A stretch of DNA of 64,000 bases from Apium graveolens. Lineage: Eukaryota > Streptophyta > Magnoliopsida > Apiales > Apiaceae. The notes under the pieces were generated by a model. That model had not been told where the DNA came from and did not search any database. It saw nothing but the letters and a program-made list of their open reading frames with translations. This document shows, piece by piece, positions 24,201 to 36,319 of the stretch (the stretch's first letter is position 1; each line of letters opens with the position of its first letter). Location: positions 25,357,562 to 25,421,561 of the forward strand of contig NC_133648.1 of NCBI RefSeq assembly GCF_009905375.1. The letters run 5' to 3'. A program made the position numbers and the translations under genes.

Positions 24201-25817
24201 GACGAATCGACGAACGGAAACGGTGGGTTTTCCGGCCGACCTTCGATTCAATCGAATCCTCAACCAAATTCAACGATTCCTATATGAAATTAAAGCTTAT
24301 AATCCCAGGAGTCTAACATAGTAATTTATAACATCAAATTATAACCGATTAAGCCGAAAAATTGAATTGTAACCCGTGAAAAAATATAACATCGTCTTAA
24401 TGCTTTCAGCAATCAAACAATAAAAATTTGTATATTTTTCGATTGTAAACAACGTAATACAACTAACTACATCATTCAAATAAGCCAATAATCACACAAA
24501 TAAAAAAACTCAAATCTTGTCCAAGAACCCTAATATTCGAAATGAAAAATTACCAAACATTCATATGCTTTGATGGTATAATCGGGTTGGGCTTTTCAAG
24601 AGCTTTGATTTGGTTATCAGGGCGTTCAAAATCATCAACTACAACTTCTGAAATCAAAGGTTGAGGATGAAGAACAAATTTTTACCCCCAAAATGTTCTT
24701 GGATATTCTAGAAATAAGAATGAAATAAAATAAAATAAATGATATAATCTGCTATTGGTATTTACAGAAAATGATATCCCAAAAATCAATTTAGGGTGTT
24801 TTTATCCCATAATTAAAATAATTAAGCCCAAAACTAATAATTACGGGGAAAAATTTTAAAAGTAATAAAACGTAAAATTTATATCAAAATTCCCCAAAAA
24901 TTGTGAATAATTCAAATATGCAAAAATAACGGGTATTTGATATACGAATGACTCTATAAAAATACAAACGTGAAATTTGTGGGCTTTGATTTCCCAGTGT
25001 GGTCCCGGTCCGTCTATTTTCGAAAAACAAAATGATACTTAAATTAACAGAAAAACCCGAATACGCATAAAATACATTCAAATGCACATAAACGAGATAA
25101 AACCAATACCTCGATAAAGACGCAAGTAAATACGAGTCTAGGTTACAGATCGATTCATGTAAATGCTTCTTAAACACGTAATGAGTATCATATTGGATCA
25201 AATCGGATCCGAAAATAGATTACTTAGCCGCTAAGTAACCATAAAATGATACAATTTAATATCAGATTTGGATAATTATCAAAACTGGGCTTCTTATAAA
25301 ATACCTAATACGAAAATAATGTAATATTATCCCATCTTTCGATAATACGGGTTTTGTTATTTTATTAAAATGATTATCGTATTGAAAATTATACGCCGAG
25401 ACGCGTACGGGTCAAACCGTAATTCGGATCGAAAAAGTTAAAACACGGAAAATGTCTTGAATTACCAGGTTAGGTTAGGAATGAATTTTCAGAAGAGTTT
25501 CGGGTTGTAAAAACGCTAAAACAGTTGAAGTTAGACGATTTCCGGCTTTATAAAATAGTTTTATAATTACTCAGAAAATAATTAATAAATCCATTAATTA
25601 TTATAAAATCATATAACAGCCCAAAAATTACCAGAAAAATATCACAATTATCTATATTTTATTCTAGACATATAATAATTAGAATACTCAAAGAATACCA
25701 CATATAAACATCCAAAATATCAACTCCAATTACCAAATAATTCACTAAAATTCACATAGAAATCACATGAACACTTTCAAATAATAATAATAATAACTGC
25801 AAATATGGAATATTACA
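21290..25817 (-). repeat. 5' LTR of element G (right copy)
   Basis: It begins TGTAATGCCCCC and ends GGAATATTACA, followed by the aaaca duplication. Differences from the left copy are mostly single substitutions, many of them C/G to T/A, plus a few short indels (a 2-base gap near 21332). Confidence 0.95.
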
Positions 25818-27557
25818 AAACATGCTGCAAGGGTGAGCAATCAATTGCTCAGCAGTACCACTATATGAATAATAATAATAAAAAATAGTTAATGATAAAC
25901 AATTATAGGAACATAAATCAGAACTCGTTTATTGGAAAACAAGTAAAACAGGTGAAAACTGAATATCAATAACTAGCATGCTCTATAAAACATCTCATTA
26001 ATTGTGTTGGGTGAATACCATAGTTCAATTTTAGCATTCTATTTTCATTTCCAAATCTTCTGTTCCATTACAAGAACCATAAAATCATTTGTCCCGTTAC
26101 GCGGACCCAAAATCATTTGTTCCGTTACAGGAACCACAAAAAAAATCTCACTCAGATATGAATGTATGGGATGATCCCTGGGGAGACAGCTGACCAGGCT
26201 ATCTCCATAGGACGACTCTATCTGCCATCCCATAAAACTTGTTCCGGAACTCAGAGACTAGCTAGGTCCCTGTCACGCTGGGTTGATGGTTAAAATAGGG
26301 TGCACAACCACTTTACCTCTTACGCTGTCTTCTTGGCCATTACGGGCCCTTGCGCACGCTCATCCAATTTTCTGATTAACTTTATCCAGTTTTCTAAACC
26401 ACTTACCTATCTATTTCAAAACAGTTCTATCACAGCACACTTTGCAAAACATTTTCATTTTATTCAAACTTAGAGATAGGCATTTTCAGAAGTTACTTTT
26501 CCCCCAAAACATAAGTTAACAAATATTTTTAAACACAGGGGATATGTAACTTAAAACGTTTGGTTCCAGTACGTAATTTAAATTAACAGTTATTTATATA
26601 TTACTGAATATAAAAGATATGGTCAGGGGTACTTGCCTTGTAGAGCTTTATAACTGTTATTAATTGACTTTGAGTCGACTCGGACGCTCAGGCTTTATCG
26701 TCTAACCACTAGATCACCCTGGATTCGACTACAACACTCAGGTCCTTTGATTGGAACCTTACTGAGCTTGTCGACTGACCACCAGACTATCTTTCGTCAA
26801 ATGCCAACTCTCGGGCCGTCCGACTAGAACCTACAGAGTTGAAATACCCTAATTTAGACGTCCGAATATGCTTGACATATCCTTGCTAACAATCTACCCA
26901 TACGTTAATAAAAGCTGACTTGTAACATACGCATTATTGTAATACACGTATCAATTAGGGTTCACGTTCTCGAAAGTCGGTTCGGTGTTCATTTTCAGAA
27001 GATACGTATACTCGTCATTTTACGTAATTAGGGTTATTGGTTTTGGCAAAACATTTGACCACAACATACAATCAGGTTTCATATAAAACATATATATGCA
27101 TTTATATATACTCGTTCGACGTTCCGATAATTACTGGATACGCTCCCGTGTTTCCGTAATTTGATTTTCCGGAAATCGGGCAGCACTTCCTTTATTTATC
27201 GGACTAACCCGTTGAAGCAATTCTTAAACCCAAAAACTACAATAGATATTCTCTTTATATACTTCTAAAAGAGCGGGTTACAAGGGTTTTTATAATAAAA
27301 TTGAGATTCTTATTATACGGCCAAATCGAATATAAATTAATACTGGTTTGAAGATTTTAAATATATATGATATAAAATATTAAAATGTTAAAATATCAAG
27401 TTTAATATGGTTACAACAAAGTTTTACAACAACAAGGTGAATCATATTTTCTACATTAACCGATTTAAGATTGTTTTCAGAAGTATAAATAAAAGATTTA
27501 TTAGATTACCGCAGTATTACAGAAATCGGCGATTTCACCAACAAATAGTTGGAAAGC
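25818..27557 (-). repeat. LTR of element H, segment 2
   Basis: This is the continuation of the H LTR after G, starting with the second aaaca copy (25818-25822) and ending with aaagc (27553-27557), one copy of E's target duplication. It has no protein-coding signal. A short tandem array lies at 26051-26137. Confidence 0.72.
26051..26137. repeat. Degenerate tandem repeat, unit about 28 bases
   Basis: Three diverged copies of AAAATCATTTGTTCCGTTAC(A)GGAACC follow one another. Confidence 0.65.
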
Positions 27558-27830
27558 TGTTAGTCCCGAAGTATCGTAGAAGGGGGGGTTGAATACGATA
27601 CCTAAATCTTTTTCGATTCATTTACAAGTTCTTCATTATAAGTGTGGAATCAAAATAGACACGAATCAATTTGAGGAATATATTATTTTATTAATATAAT
27701 TCTTGAGGTTGCTACAATCTAATCAATGAATTGATTAGCTATAATAAATTCAGCAGCACAACATTATGTTTACAAGCTTATTAAATGAAGTTTTTTAATG
27801 GAGCTCCCGTAAACACTTTCTGTTGAAAAC
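27558..27830 (-). repeat. 3' LTR of element E, segment 1
   Basis: It starts TGTTAGTCCC on the plus strand and matches 59232-59504. It ends with aaaac (27826-27830), the left copy of D's target duplication. Confidence 0.9.
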
Positions 27831-28322
27831 TGTTGCCCAGTAATGATACAATTGTTTAAGGGGGGGTTGGATACAATTGTATAAACGTTTTGAACAAGTA
27901 TAAAAATATAACAGTTCTTTATATTTTGAATAAAAACTGTTAAAAACTCTCTCAAGAAATACTGATATTCTTGAGAGCTGCTAGGTCGTACAATGCTCGA
28001 GTTAATCACAATGTGATGACCTAAACTGTGTTTATATAATACACAACTGCTACAAATAAGTCTAGGATATGCATTATCAATTACTAACAGAAAATGATAC
28101 ATATATTTAACTGAATACACAAAGTCATATCACTCAGAACGAACAGATATCCATCTCTCAAAATAAGGAACAAACTTAATCTTCACAACAGACTGTCTTC
28201 AGATGCTGATATTCTGCAGATACCGATGACGCATTAAATCTTGATGGCACATCAAATCCTAATGACATCCAAAACAGTCATATCCTGAGCCCCTCCTGAT
28301 CATGGAGAATCAACACGTAACA
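27831..28322 (-). repeat. 3' LTR of element D
   Basis: It is 492 bases, on the plus strand TGTTGCCCAG...CACGTAACA, and matches 54668-55140. A TATA box (TATATAAA, minus) lies at 28031-28038. The motif CAAATCCTAATGA (plus) occurs near 28254. Confidence 0.94.
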
Positions 28323-28336
28323 ATCTCCCCAAATTT
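28323..28336 (-). other. Polypurine tract of element D
   Basis: The minus strand reads AAATTTGGGGAGAT directly before the LTR start TGTTACG. Confidence 0.82.
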
Positions 28337-28412
28337 ATGCTTAATGTAATGAAGCACAAATTCCATTCTCAATGATGCCAAAACCAATTACAAAATGTAC
28401 AAGGAATAAGGC

Positions 28413-30886
28413 TTACTTCAGTATCCTAAGGTAACTGACAGTTATTTCCAAAAATCTGTTGAACCTTTCTTCCTCCTTGTCTTGAAGGACTTTGACAAGC
28501 TTTTTCTTCAACTCTTTCTTCTCTTCAGTATCTTCTCCAAGCTGATAAATGGATGATCTTAATTTAGAAATCGAAATCTTAGTTATTTCAAGATCACCAA
28601 CTAACATAAAGGTTAAGCTGACATCTTCATGATTAGGGCTGAAAGATAACTGAGGATTGTTGAGAAAAACTTTCAAAACTGCAGCTCCATTTTCCATCTT
28701 CATTTCTTGACCAATATAAGTTTTGTACATAGGAACATAATCACCATTATATTTGTCTTCTTTGTTCATGACTCTTCTTCTGATACTCTCAAGTATCATA
28801 GAAGACCAGTTTCTAGTGACATTGTCCTCAACTCTAAGAAGATAGTGAATATATTTCAACTTTGTCATAGTCTTCATCAAGAGTTGTTGCAATGTAAAGC
28901 TTTTCACTTTACCATCTCTCAAGAAGTACATAATCTCTTCTCTGACATCACCAAGATTTATCTTCCTATAAACAATCTTTATAGCTTCAACTTTTTCAAG
29001 ATATGAAGGAGTAATTCTCTCACCAAGATTGTCAGTCAGAATATCCGTGTCCAGTAAATCAGACCTCAGAGTTTTCATTCCAGGATGACCAATACCTACT
29101 CTAGAGTACGATTTTTGATAAGTTTTAGCTTTTCATTATGTTCCACCCAAGAAGGTTTCTTGATGGACTTATCAATATCCTCCTGTTCTGAAATAGAATC
29201 CTTAAGTCCTGCTGACACAAACTCAATATGCTTGAATTCTTTAGGATAACTAAATGTATAAACATATTTCCATCTTTTATCCTCCTTGTTGAGAGGAGCA
29301 TACCCTGTGGATAAATCATGAATCTTTCCTCTTGTTTTCTGCCACAGCTCTCTTCTTGAATTTAGAATTATTTGCTCATAGTCACTGCATGCTCGATCAG
29401 CTTTCCTTCTGTCAATTCTTTCCTGTTCATCAAGAATTGATTCATTCAATACTTTGATCACGTTTTCATCAGTGTCAAAATCAGCTATCAGTTTCACAGC
29501 ATCAGGATTTGCTTTTTCCTCAAGTTTTATGTCTTCTTCAAGAGACACATTTACATTACTTATATCAACTTGTGCAATGTCAGCGGTTGATTTCTTCTTC
29601 TTTGGACAATCATTTCTTCAGTATCCTCAGCTTCTTCTTTTACATCATTTCCTTGTACAGGAACAAAACCTTCCCCGAATAGAACATTCAGAAATGCAGA
29701 ATCAATTGCAGAACCTTGACTTTAATTAAAAATTCTTCATGTTCCTCTAGCTCTTGTAGTTCTTCCACCTCTTTTTCCTCTTCCTTTAGAGGTGTTTGCT
29801 TCAGCATCAATTTAAGCCATTATCTCCTTCTATTGCATAACTGCTTCTTCAGTTGTTAGATCAGAAAATTCTTCAGAACCCAAGAGCACTTCTGGCATTC
29901 TTTTGCTCAAACTTTTTATCCTTGTAGTACAGTTCAATCTCTTCACCTGTTTCCTTGTGTCTGTAAGGAAAGAATAATCCTTTAGCATCTACTATGTTAG
30001 AGATTGTAACATCACCAGTTTCAGGAGCATCGGTATTAGTCTTGTGCTTAACTTCATGAGCACCAGTAGACTTTCCTTGTCCTGAAGAACCAGATCTTTT
30101 AGAATGTTGAGATTGTTGAGCAACAGGAGCAATTTGAACATTTGCAACTGGATTCTTATCACCATCGTCATCAGTATCTTTATCTTTCAACTGAATAGAG
30201 TCAGGTGTACATTTTCTGACAGCTATCTTCTCCCCCTTTTTGACATCAGTATTTGAAAGAAGAGAAAACATAACATCCAATTTATCAGCCATTGAAGACA
30301 CTTTATCTTCCAAGGAAGAAAATCGAGTATCCATGCTTTGTTGAGATTGAACCACGGCTTTAACAGCCCTTTTCACACTTATGAGTTCAGCTGAAGTAAG
30401 TGGATTAATCATAAAGGCATCAATCTTTTTCTATAAATTAGCATGATATGTCTTCATATCAGCAAGTTTAGAGGGAATTCCTTTCACAGAGATGGTAGAA
30501 GCCTTGAGATGCAATTTAAGGTCAGGGTTTTGAAGTCCATCATATGCCATGTGAACATGTTATATACCTACATCTGAGGAGATAAAAGTATGCGCATCTC
30601 TCCATGCAAAATCCCATTCAGTCCTTCGAAAATGCTCAGCATCAGCATTGTAATAAGAAGGATCAGTATTGAAATGTGAAGAAGAACCAACATTGGACTT
30701 CTTAGATGCATCAATAGCAATCTTAAGCTGAGCTGTGTCAGGATCATCAGGATCACTGTCTTCATCAGAATCAGAGCAAGACAGACCCTCAAAAGAATTT
30801 GCAAAGCTCAGCAGAATTGCTTTGCTTTTAAGAGGATCCTTAGCAATAATTATATGTTTCTGATGAGATCCTGAAATATAAAACAA
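28413..30886 (-). pseudogene. C-terminal part of the extra ORF of element D
   Basis: On the minus strand, 30886 down to 29096 is a single frame broken by in-frame stops (for example at 30560 and 29873), then a frameshift leads to 28413-29078. The protein has an acidic Ser/Asp-rich segment, a coiled-coil region (about 30300-30400), a conserved block DVKKGEKIAVRKC at about 30215-30250 that also occurs in B and C, and a C-terminal domain containing KLKYIHYLLRVEDNVTRNW. That domain matches the C-terminal part of the B extra ORF (ELQHIHYLLEVKSDVTRRW). Function unknown. It is separated from the N-terminal part by non-coding sequence and by insertion B. Confidence 0.82.
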
Positions 30887-31108
30887 TGTGACACCTAAAT
30901 CTCTCTTTTCTTTTCAAATGATCTCATCACTTCTCACACAATCTATTAATTTGAAGAGTAATATGTTTCTCACATAAGAAAGTTTATAAGAAAAGAAAAA
31001 CTTATAAAATTCTTTTCTCAAAACTACCTCTCCTTTTGCCAGTACAGGAGACTGCCACTCAGTTTTAATTTTTTTTCACATAGTATTTTCACACAGTCTC
31101 ACCGAAAG
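30887..31108 (-). other. Non-coding stretch of D beside insertion B
   Basis: No open frame. With 45612-45710 it forms about 320 bases of non-coding DNA inside the D extra ORF. A 3'-splice-like TTTATATTTCAG (minus) lies at about 30871-30882. The last five bases (gaaag, 31104-31108) are B's left target duplication. Confidence 0.5.
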
Positions 31109-31283
31109 TGTTGGATATATTTGAGATGTCATGTCTAATATGTTTCATGTTTAGTTTTCAGATCTTAACTAATAGGAAATATCAGTACTTACTGGAATCA
31201 GGACTTACTGGAAGTCAGGACTTAAGGATATCAGGACTTAGATTATCAGAAGATAATATCAGAAGATGGATATCAGAACTTAA
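31109..31283 (+). repeat. 5' LTR fragment of element B
   Basis: The first 175 bases of the LTR (TGTTGGATATATTTGAGATG...) nearly identical to 45017-45186. The break comes after CAGAACTTA, where the leader of an extra ORF begins; the remaining 400 or so bases of the LTR, including its TATA box, are deleted. Confidence 0.9.
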
Positions 31284-31300
31284 CTTCTCACTTATTTCTG

Positions 31301-34300
31301 ATGGCGCCCAAGGATTTAATTGTTGATGGAGCCAAGTTTGTCCCAAATAATTATGCTACAATCCTGACCACGGCTGAAGCTCCATCAGATCTGCACTTTG
31401 TACAAGATTTATTAGCTCATAGTGAGATTGGGTATGCCTTGACCCAACCTCAAACTATTTCAAGCCAACAAGTGCTAACATTTTGGAGAACTGGGCTTTT
31501 TGATGATGGTGGTGCTACTGGTACTCCAAGCATTGTTTTCACATCAGGAGATGTCGAGCATGTGGTTACTCCTGAAGCAGTTCGTAAAGCTCTCCACTTA
31601 CCTGAAGGTTGCACATTCTCAACAGTGGAGGATCCTGTCTTACAGCAGCTTATGGCCAGTCTGGGCTATGAGATAAGTTTGGGAAAGCTGGGTCAACTAA
31701 AAATAGCAAATATCAGAAAGGAATGGAGTTTTTTCTTTGATTGTATCACTAAGGCATTCGCCAATAAGTGCTCCAACTTTGATGCTATTCCCATCATGAG
31801 TCGACAAATCGGGTATGCCCTTATTCATCAAACTCATTTTGATTTTGCAAGTGTTGTGTTAGGTTTCATAGGGGATAGGATGACAGAGGATAGAAATATA
31901 GTATACTTTGCTAGATTCTGTCAGCTTATATATACTTTATGTTGTTCTGATGAATCCCAACCTACCAGTGATTTAATTCCACCCTTTAAGCTTGCAAAAA
32001 GGGCTTTTAATGATTTGTTAAATGCTGAAATTAAGAAAGAAGTGCACAGACCCTTACAGATTCCTCAGTTAGTAAAACAGATCTTGGCAAATGCTGATCC
32101 ACAAACATATATATTTGTTTACCCTGATGTTCAACCCACCAACACATCACATCCAACTCAACAGCCATCAGAACCTACCATCTCTCACCAACCTCAACCT
32201 ACTCAACCCTCCATCAGGACATATTTCAAACCAACACAGTCATCTCAACCTCAACCTTCAGCACATTCTGTGAAGCCTTCATCTTCCAAACCTAAGAGGA
32301 CTAAGATAGTACCTCAGACTCAACAGAAGAGAAGGAGAATAGTTCTGAGAGATGAGTCAGACAATGAGGAACATGTTCCATTATCAGAACCTGTTGTTGT
32401 AGAAGCTGAGAAAATCTCTTCTCAGAAAGATATTGAAACTGGGAGTTCTAGGCCCCTCAAAAGGCTTAGAAAGTTAAATTCTGATGATGAATCTCCCAAA
32501 GTCTCTAATTCTTCAAAGAGACTTAAAAAGCAAAGAAGGGCTGTAAGTGAATCATCTCACTCTGAAGAAGTTTTGGAAGAAGCAGCTAAGGAAGGGGGTC
32601 AAGAATCTCTGATCCCAACAGAACCTATGGTAATTGAATTACTTCCCAAAGCTGAATCAGCTCACAAGTCTCCTGTAATTGATCCAATACATACTGAAGA
32701 CCCAGGTACAAGTGCTGAAATTGATATTCATAACTTGTTTGTGCCTGAGGTTTTGTACTTGGAAGCTCCACCAACTCAACTCACTCCACCAACAACACCA
32801 ATTTTGGATGCTGATTTCAATACAAATAATCCATCAACACCAGTTCTGAATCTAGATGATGAAGATCAGATTGAAGGTGGGCATCAAAACTTGGATGTTG
32901 ATCAGAACTTAGCTGCAGATCAGAACTTAGAGGATGATGTTGAAGCCTCTATAGCCTCACATACTGTTATTCTATCATATAATGCTGATACTGCAGGCTC
33001 TATAAGTTCTGATGCTGATAATGCTGAACTTCTGGTGAAGCTGCTGCAAATGTATATGCTGATGTAGCTGGTCCATCAGAACATGCACCTCAACAAGCTT
33101 TATGCAAAGCTGATTTGATCAAGAAGTTTGTTAGGGAGGATGCACCAGTACCTTGGAGTGAAACTCCTAGAGGAAATGAGTGGACTAAGGAATGGAACTC
33201 AGTTAGTTTTGTTCCTACTGAAAAAATTCTTGCTGAGTACCTTGCTAAGGCTGATGAAATGCTGATAAATGATGATTTCAAGGCACAACTGAGAGTTACT
33301 GCAATTACTAGGCACCTTCAAGGTCAACACTCCATAACTCATGACAAGGTGAATAAAATTCAAGAATCTCTGATCCAGCAAGATATAAATATAAAATTGG
33401 AAAAGAACAGATTTTTCAAGCCAGCCTTTGACCGAATTGGGTATATTGAAAAGACTCAGGAGAAGCAACAAGATCAAATTTCTGAAATTCTAAAGAATCA
33501 AGCTTCTCATCAAACTCAACTCAATGAGATCCAATCCTCAGTGGAATTGCTTGTCTCTCTTCTTTTACCTGCTGGTGCCAAAAAGGGGGAGAAAGTAATT
33601 AAGTCCAAATGCAAATCTACTCAATCACTGAAGGGTAAGGATGATGGAAATGATGACCAGGGAAACTCTGGAATGGGTAGAGGTCATGGTCAAGGTAAAG
33701 GATCTTCATCAAAGACAACTGAAATTTCTACAAAAAGAACAAGTTCTGATACTGGGAGAAGAATAAGTTCTGATACTGGTAAAAGGATAAGTTCTAGTGA
33801 ACATCTGGAACTTGATAAAGAAATTTCAAGGAGATAATTTCTTAAAGAAATTCCTGGAATGGACTTTAAAAGTCTAAAGGAAGAAGAAGCTAGACTTAAA
33901 GCAGAAAAAGTCAACTCCAAATCTAAAGCTTCTGTTGTTGAAAAGAAACTTCCAAAACCTAAGGGTATTGTGATTAAGGAAAGGACAAATTCTGAGGCAA
34001 CCAAATCCAAATCACAAGTGGAGGTAGATCCAAGATCCAAGGGCAAAGAAAAATTTGATGAACCTGTAAAGGTATATGTGCTAGTCATGGATGAAGAAAT
34101 ATTTGATGAAGATGCTAGTCTTACTCTGATGAAAAGGAAGATTTCTCAACCAACCTCTGACATGGCTCAAGTTGTTCAGAGTCAAGATGTAGTAAGTTCT
34201 GATATGACAGTGAAGCAAGCAACCTCTGACATAGCTCAATTTGGCTTGATATCAGAAGATAAGGAACAGGAAACCTCTAACATTGATCATGTTAAACCTT

Positions 34301-34700
34301 CAAAGATGCTACTACTAGGATTCACCAAAGCTCAACAGACTCAACCTTTAAAGACTATATCAAGTGGTTTTGAAGCAAGAGTTGTTACAAGAAAGGAAGC
34401 AAGAGAAAAATCTGGATTGGGTAGTTCAAAAGAGAAGAGAGTAAGCAACACTACCAATGATCCAACTTCTTTAAGTGAACCAGGTGTAGGAGCAACTCCT
34501 GAAAGATTGAATTAACTTGAATCTGTACAAATGGTTTACCACTCTATTTTGAAAGAAGATATCATGTTATACTTTATGACATATGGGAGGGTATTCCAGA
34601 TCAGGGAGAATGTAATTTCATTGAAGTACTTTAAAGAACTGGAACATGTTCTATTTCTGCTTCAAGTTAAAAAAAGATCAATAGATGGTTCAAGTTAATA
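31301..34700 (+). pseudogene. Extra ORF of remnant C
   Basis: This extra ORF starts with the ATG at 31301 and runs to 33067 without a stop. The N-terminal domain (residues about 30-230) has IGYALTQP, ALHLPEG, KLGQLK, IRKEWSFFFDCI and FARFCQLIY. A Ser/Pro/Gln-rich and acidic middle follows. A frameshift near 33020-33050 moves the frame to 33115-33837, with a coiled coil ending in LNEIQSSVELLVSLLLP and the block AKKGEKVIKSKC. A TAA at 33835-33837 is in frame; the frame continues to 34515. Weak similarity to the C-terminal domain (GRVFQIRENV, ELEHVLFLLQV) continues to about 34680, and the rest of that domain is missing. It precedes an LTR of the same family, so it is the 3' end of a related element. 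Function unknown; no membrane segment is seen. Confidence 0.85.
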
Positions 34701-34702
34701 AC

Positions 34703-34716
34703 AAGTTGGGGGAGAT
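34703..34716 (+). other. Polypurine tract of remnant C
   Basis: AAGTTGGGGGAGAT lies directly before the LTR start TGTTAGATAT. Confidence 0.8.
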
Positions 34717-35333
34717 TGTTAGATATATTTGTGATGTCATGTCTAATATGATTTGTGTTTAGTTTTCAGATCTTACTTAACAGGACAAATTAGTACTTAA
34801 CTGGAAATCGGTACTTATACTGAAGTCAGGACTTAAGATATCAGAACTTAAGTTGTCAGAACTTAAGTTAGCAGGAGATATTTATCAGGAGATAATATCA
34901 GGACTTAAGGAGACTTCCAGATAAGGAAGGCGGCTGATTGAAAGGAAAGAAGATCAAGACAAACATAAGAAGTGATATGCATGGAGAAGAATTCTATAAG
35001 GAATAGAATACTTGGAAGAAAAGATAACTGATTGATATATATTAGGAAGCAGAATTATATTCGATATCAATTAGAAGATTATCTTATAACTGTGTAGTAT
35101 ATAAACACAGATATTGGGTTTACACTATATGTGTTATCTTAATCGAGTTTATTATTCATTGTAACCCTAGCAGCTCTCGTGATAATTTGTTCATCACTGA
35201 GAGAGGACAGTTCTTTGTAACAGAGTTTATTGTGTTAAATAAAATCTATGTTTTGTTACTTGAGTTATTATATTCGATTTGATTGTAGTAAACACTGTAT
35301 TCAACCCCCTTCTACAGTGTGTGTGACCTAACA
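34717..35333 (+). repeat. 3' LTR of remnant C
   Basis: 617 bases, TGTTAGATATATTTG...GACCTAACA. It is related to but clearly diverged from 45017-45606. The motif CAG(G/A)ACTTAAG is iterated at about 34825-34920. TATA box TATATAAA at 35098-35105. It joins directly to mid-gag sequence of B at 35334. Confidence 0.93.
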
Positions 35334-35335
35334 CT

Positions 35336-36302
35336 TTAACATGTGAAAGATTAACTTCTGAAAATCTTGCTTTTAAAAAGAGGAATGATTATTTAGAAAA
35401 AGAGTTAGTTATGTTCCATCAAACTCAGAAGGATAAAGACGATGCCTTCTATGTAAGAGATGAAGTGCTAAAAATGAATAAATCTCTAAAAACTGAGTTA
35501 GAAAAGGAGAGAGAGATTATCAGGACTTGGACTAACTCTGGGAGAGCAACTCAGGATATACTAAGTAGTGGAAACTGGAAAGAGGGATTAGGTTATGGAG
35601 ATAAGAAAAGTGAAAAAGGAACTGAACAAGTTAAGCCAATTATTGTTAAACAGACTACTAAGCCAAATAAATCTTGTTAAATTTGTAGCTAAAACTGAAA
35701 AGTCTGATTCTGAAAAGATGAAAGATATTGAGACAGAAGTGATAGCAGAGTCAACTTCTGATAAATTAGAACAGGATAATCCAACTGAAGTTAACATAGG
35801 CTTAATAAAAAAGAAGCAACTTAAACATAAGCTGAAAGAGATTACCAGTGTAAACAAGGTAAATGAAGCTAGGAAAAATAGAAATGGAAAGGAAGGTGTG
35901 AATAAAAGCAACAATTATATGCCTGTTCCTAATGCTCCTAGAAAGAAATGCTATAACTGTGGAAACTCTAACCGTCTGGCTTCTTTTTGCAGCAAGAATA
36001 AGAATATAAACTCCTTACCTTCTAAGTCAGGAGTTAAGAGTCAGTCTGTTAGGTTTAAGCCACAAAATCCTTGTTTTCATTGTGGTAGTGTGTGGCATTC
36101 CATTTATACTTGTAAGGAATATCATAGTTTGTACTATGATTATTATCAGATAAAACCTTCTTTGAAGAAAGTTACTTTAATTCCTTCTAGTGTAAAGTAT
36201 GATGCAAAGTCTGATACTGTCAATACTGATAAGAAAACTGTTAGCACAAACTCTAATGTTAAATTCGCTGCAAATGTTAACAAACTTAAAAAGGCCAAAT
36301 GA
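35336..36302 (+). pseudogene. gag: gag C-terminal part of element B
   Basis: This is the second half of a SIRE-type gag; the UBN2 half is lost. It begins with a Glu/Lys-rich coiled coil and a WTNSGRATQDILSSGNWKEGLGY block that matches the D gag (WTNSGKKVHEMISKKNWKECLGY). A frameshift near 35600-35680 moves the remainder to the frame at 35595. Two zinc knuckles follow: CYNCGNSNRLASFC, in which the histidine is replaced by arginine (so metal binding should fail), and CFHCGSVWHSIYTC, which is complete. The tail is Lys/Ser-rich and ends at a TGA at 36300. Confidence 0.83.
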
Positions 36303-36319
36303 TCCAAGCAAGTCTGGGT

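Larger units (their letters stand above)
15496..25817 (-). mobile_element. Non-autonomous large-LTR (LARD-like) retrotransposon G
   Basis: Two directly repeated LTRs of 4,532 and 4,528 bases flank a core of only 1,262 bases. The element is bounded by a perfect 5-base duplication, aaaca at 15491-15495 and 25818-25822. A primer site on the minus strand and a purine tract show the orientation. The core has no gag or pol, so it must have been moved by proteins of another element. LTR ends (TGTAATGCCCCCAAATCCGG) resemble those of H and other plant Ty3/gypsy LTRs, so the helper was probably of that group. In the first 255 bases I count about seven differences between the LTRs, so the insertion is fairly young compared with E. 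Confidence 0.93.

Noticed and set aside
34717..35333. 5' LTR of element B
   Set aside because: The fragment at 31109 is much closer to the 3' LTR at 45017, and both have the gaaag duplication; the middle LTR belongs to C.
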